Source of the DNA: Acidobacteriota bacterium | GTDB taxonomy: Bacteria > Acidobacteriota > Polarisedimenticolia > Polarisedimenticolales > Polarisedimenticolaceae | Assembly (NCBI GenBank): GCA_011773795.1 | Contig: WVWW01000193.1 | Span: 2,069-7,279 of the forward strand | Direction: 5' to 3' | Length of the DNA: 5,211 bases | In this document: positions 4,696-5,211 of the stretch, piece after piece | How positions within the stretch are numbered: position 1 is the stretch's first letter | Layout: every line of letters begins with the position of its first letter | Program-made: the position numbers and the translations under genes | The notes under the pieces: model-generated | What the model was told of the DNA's origin: nothing | What the model saw: the letters and a program-made list of their open reading frames with translations, nothing else | Database searches by the model: none

Positions 4696-5211
4696 TCCGC
4701 TTTACCCTGTTTGTTCGAGTGCTCCGGCGCCGCCTGGCCCTTCTTGCGACTGCCCTTCATCGTGATGCTGACCGGTGTGACGGCGTTCGGTTTCCCGGAG
4801 CGTGAGGGGAGGACATTGCCGATGACGTGGCGGTTACCCACCTGGGTCGTTCCGGTAAAGGTCGCAAGGTCTCCCTGCCGGGTCGGATTCTGAGAGAAGA
4901 CACGCATGTTGCCGTTGACCCTCATCTTCTGACGCGCCGGGCCGCGATGCCCCATCGGCGCGTAGCCGGCCAGCCCGGTCTTCTCGTCGGTCGTCACCGG
5001 TGTCGGCGACTCTTCGACCCCGTGCATCGGGAGCTCCCGCATGTCGATGTCGCGCCGGATCCCCTGCACCGGGAACGTGCCGCTGGCGGAGGGAACCTGC
5101 TGGTTCGCGGCGCTGCCGTAGCTCCGTTTGACCAGGACGTTCTTGCCGGCAATCTCGACTCGGTCGATCGTGGCTTGCGGGAATTCCAACATGTTGTTGG
5201 CGCCCAGATCG
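4692..5211 (-). CDS. Unrecognised protein, C-terminal part only; 5' end outside the window
   Basis: The frame is open from the right edge to the TGA at 4692, giving 173 visible residues. The first in-window ATG (5192) has no ribosome site, and the frame continues through DLGANN before it, so the true start is probably upstream. I recognise no family. The visible part has no cysteine and no membrane segment. It is rich in Gly, Thr, Val and Asn with many short strand-like stretches (VEIAGKNVLVKRSY; MRVNGNMRVFSQN; DLATFTGTTQVGNRHVIGNV), suggesting beta structure. It ends in a basic, low-complexity tail (KGSRKKGQ, then EHSNKQGKAD) likely to be disordered. It lies directly upstream of the kinase gene with a four-base overlap, so the two are probably co-translated. 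A structural or surface role would be guesswork. Confidence 0.7.
   Translation of the reverse strand, partial: DLGANNMLEFPQATIDRVEIAGKNVLVKRSYGSAANQQVPSASGTFPVQGIRRDIDMRELPMHGVEESPTPVTTDEKTGLAGYAPMGHRGPARQKMRVNGNMRVFSQNPTRQGDLATFTGTTQVGNRHVIGNVLPSRSGKPNAVTPVSITMKGSRKKGQAAPEHSNKQGKAD

Noticed and set aside
4120..4765. Overlapping plus-strand open frames across the kinase and unknown genes
   Set aside because: They are antisense shadows with no ribosome sites, Arg/Ser-rich products and no family features.
1..5211. Possible mobile element, defence island or biosynthetic cluster
   Set aside because: There are no transposase, integrase, toxin-antitoxin, restriction or phage motifs, no long direct or inverted repeats, and codon use looks uniform. 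The dGTPase and kinase belong to families with some defence relatives, but the context is housekeeping.

Overview
The window is GC-rich, tightly packed bacterial DNA carrying eight genes, two of them cut by the window edges. Almost all are conserved housekeeping families. The A-type Fe-S carrier, YggX-type iron protein, M17 aminopeptidase and MoaB point to a GC-rich Gram-negative-type bacterium, with a proteobacterial or myxobacteria-like lineage as a guess. The sequence alone does not fix the taxon. I see no rRNA, tRNA, CRISPR array, insertion sequence, integrase or other mobile signature, and no gene-free stretch longer than about 145 bases.

Left part (1-1472): a minus-strand pair, an ErpA/IscA-type Fe-S carrier followed by an HD-domain dGTPase-like protein that runs off the left edge. 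The dGTPase starts in the same frame only one codon after the carrier's stop. A 144-base divergent spacer with candidate promoters in both directions separates this pair from a plus-strand gene for a 58-residue protein of unknown function.

Middle part (1477-2050): a minus-strand YggX-like iron-trafficking protein with two CxxC pairs, and, diverging from it across 52 bases, a plus-strand DUF3467 protein. Convergent gene ends are separated by only 4 and 7 bases, with no classical terminator.

Right part (2058-5211): four minus-strand genes in transcription order. First is an unrecognised protein whose N-terminus lies outside the window, then a small P-loop kinase of UPF0200/dephospho-CoA-kinase type, then leucyl aminopeptidase PepA, then MoaB of molybdopterin biosynthesis. 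The pairs unknown-kinase and pepA-moaB each join through a four-base CTGA overlap. In both, the best start of the downstream gene is a non-canonical CTG overlapping the upstream TGA. A good candidate promoter for pepA-moaB sits at the kinase stop codon, so this block is probably two two-gene units.

No wholly new system is evident. The most interesting signals are the repeated CTGA start/stop junction, the four-cysteine form of YggX, the stand-alone kinase related to nucleotide-pool enzymes, and the uncharacterised 58-residue gene set between two iron-related genes.
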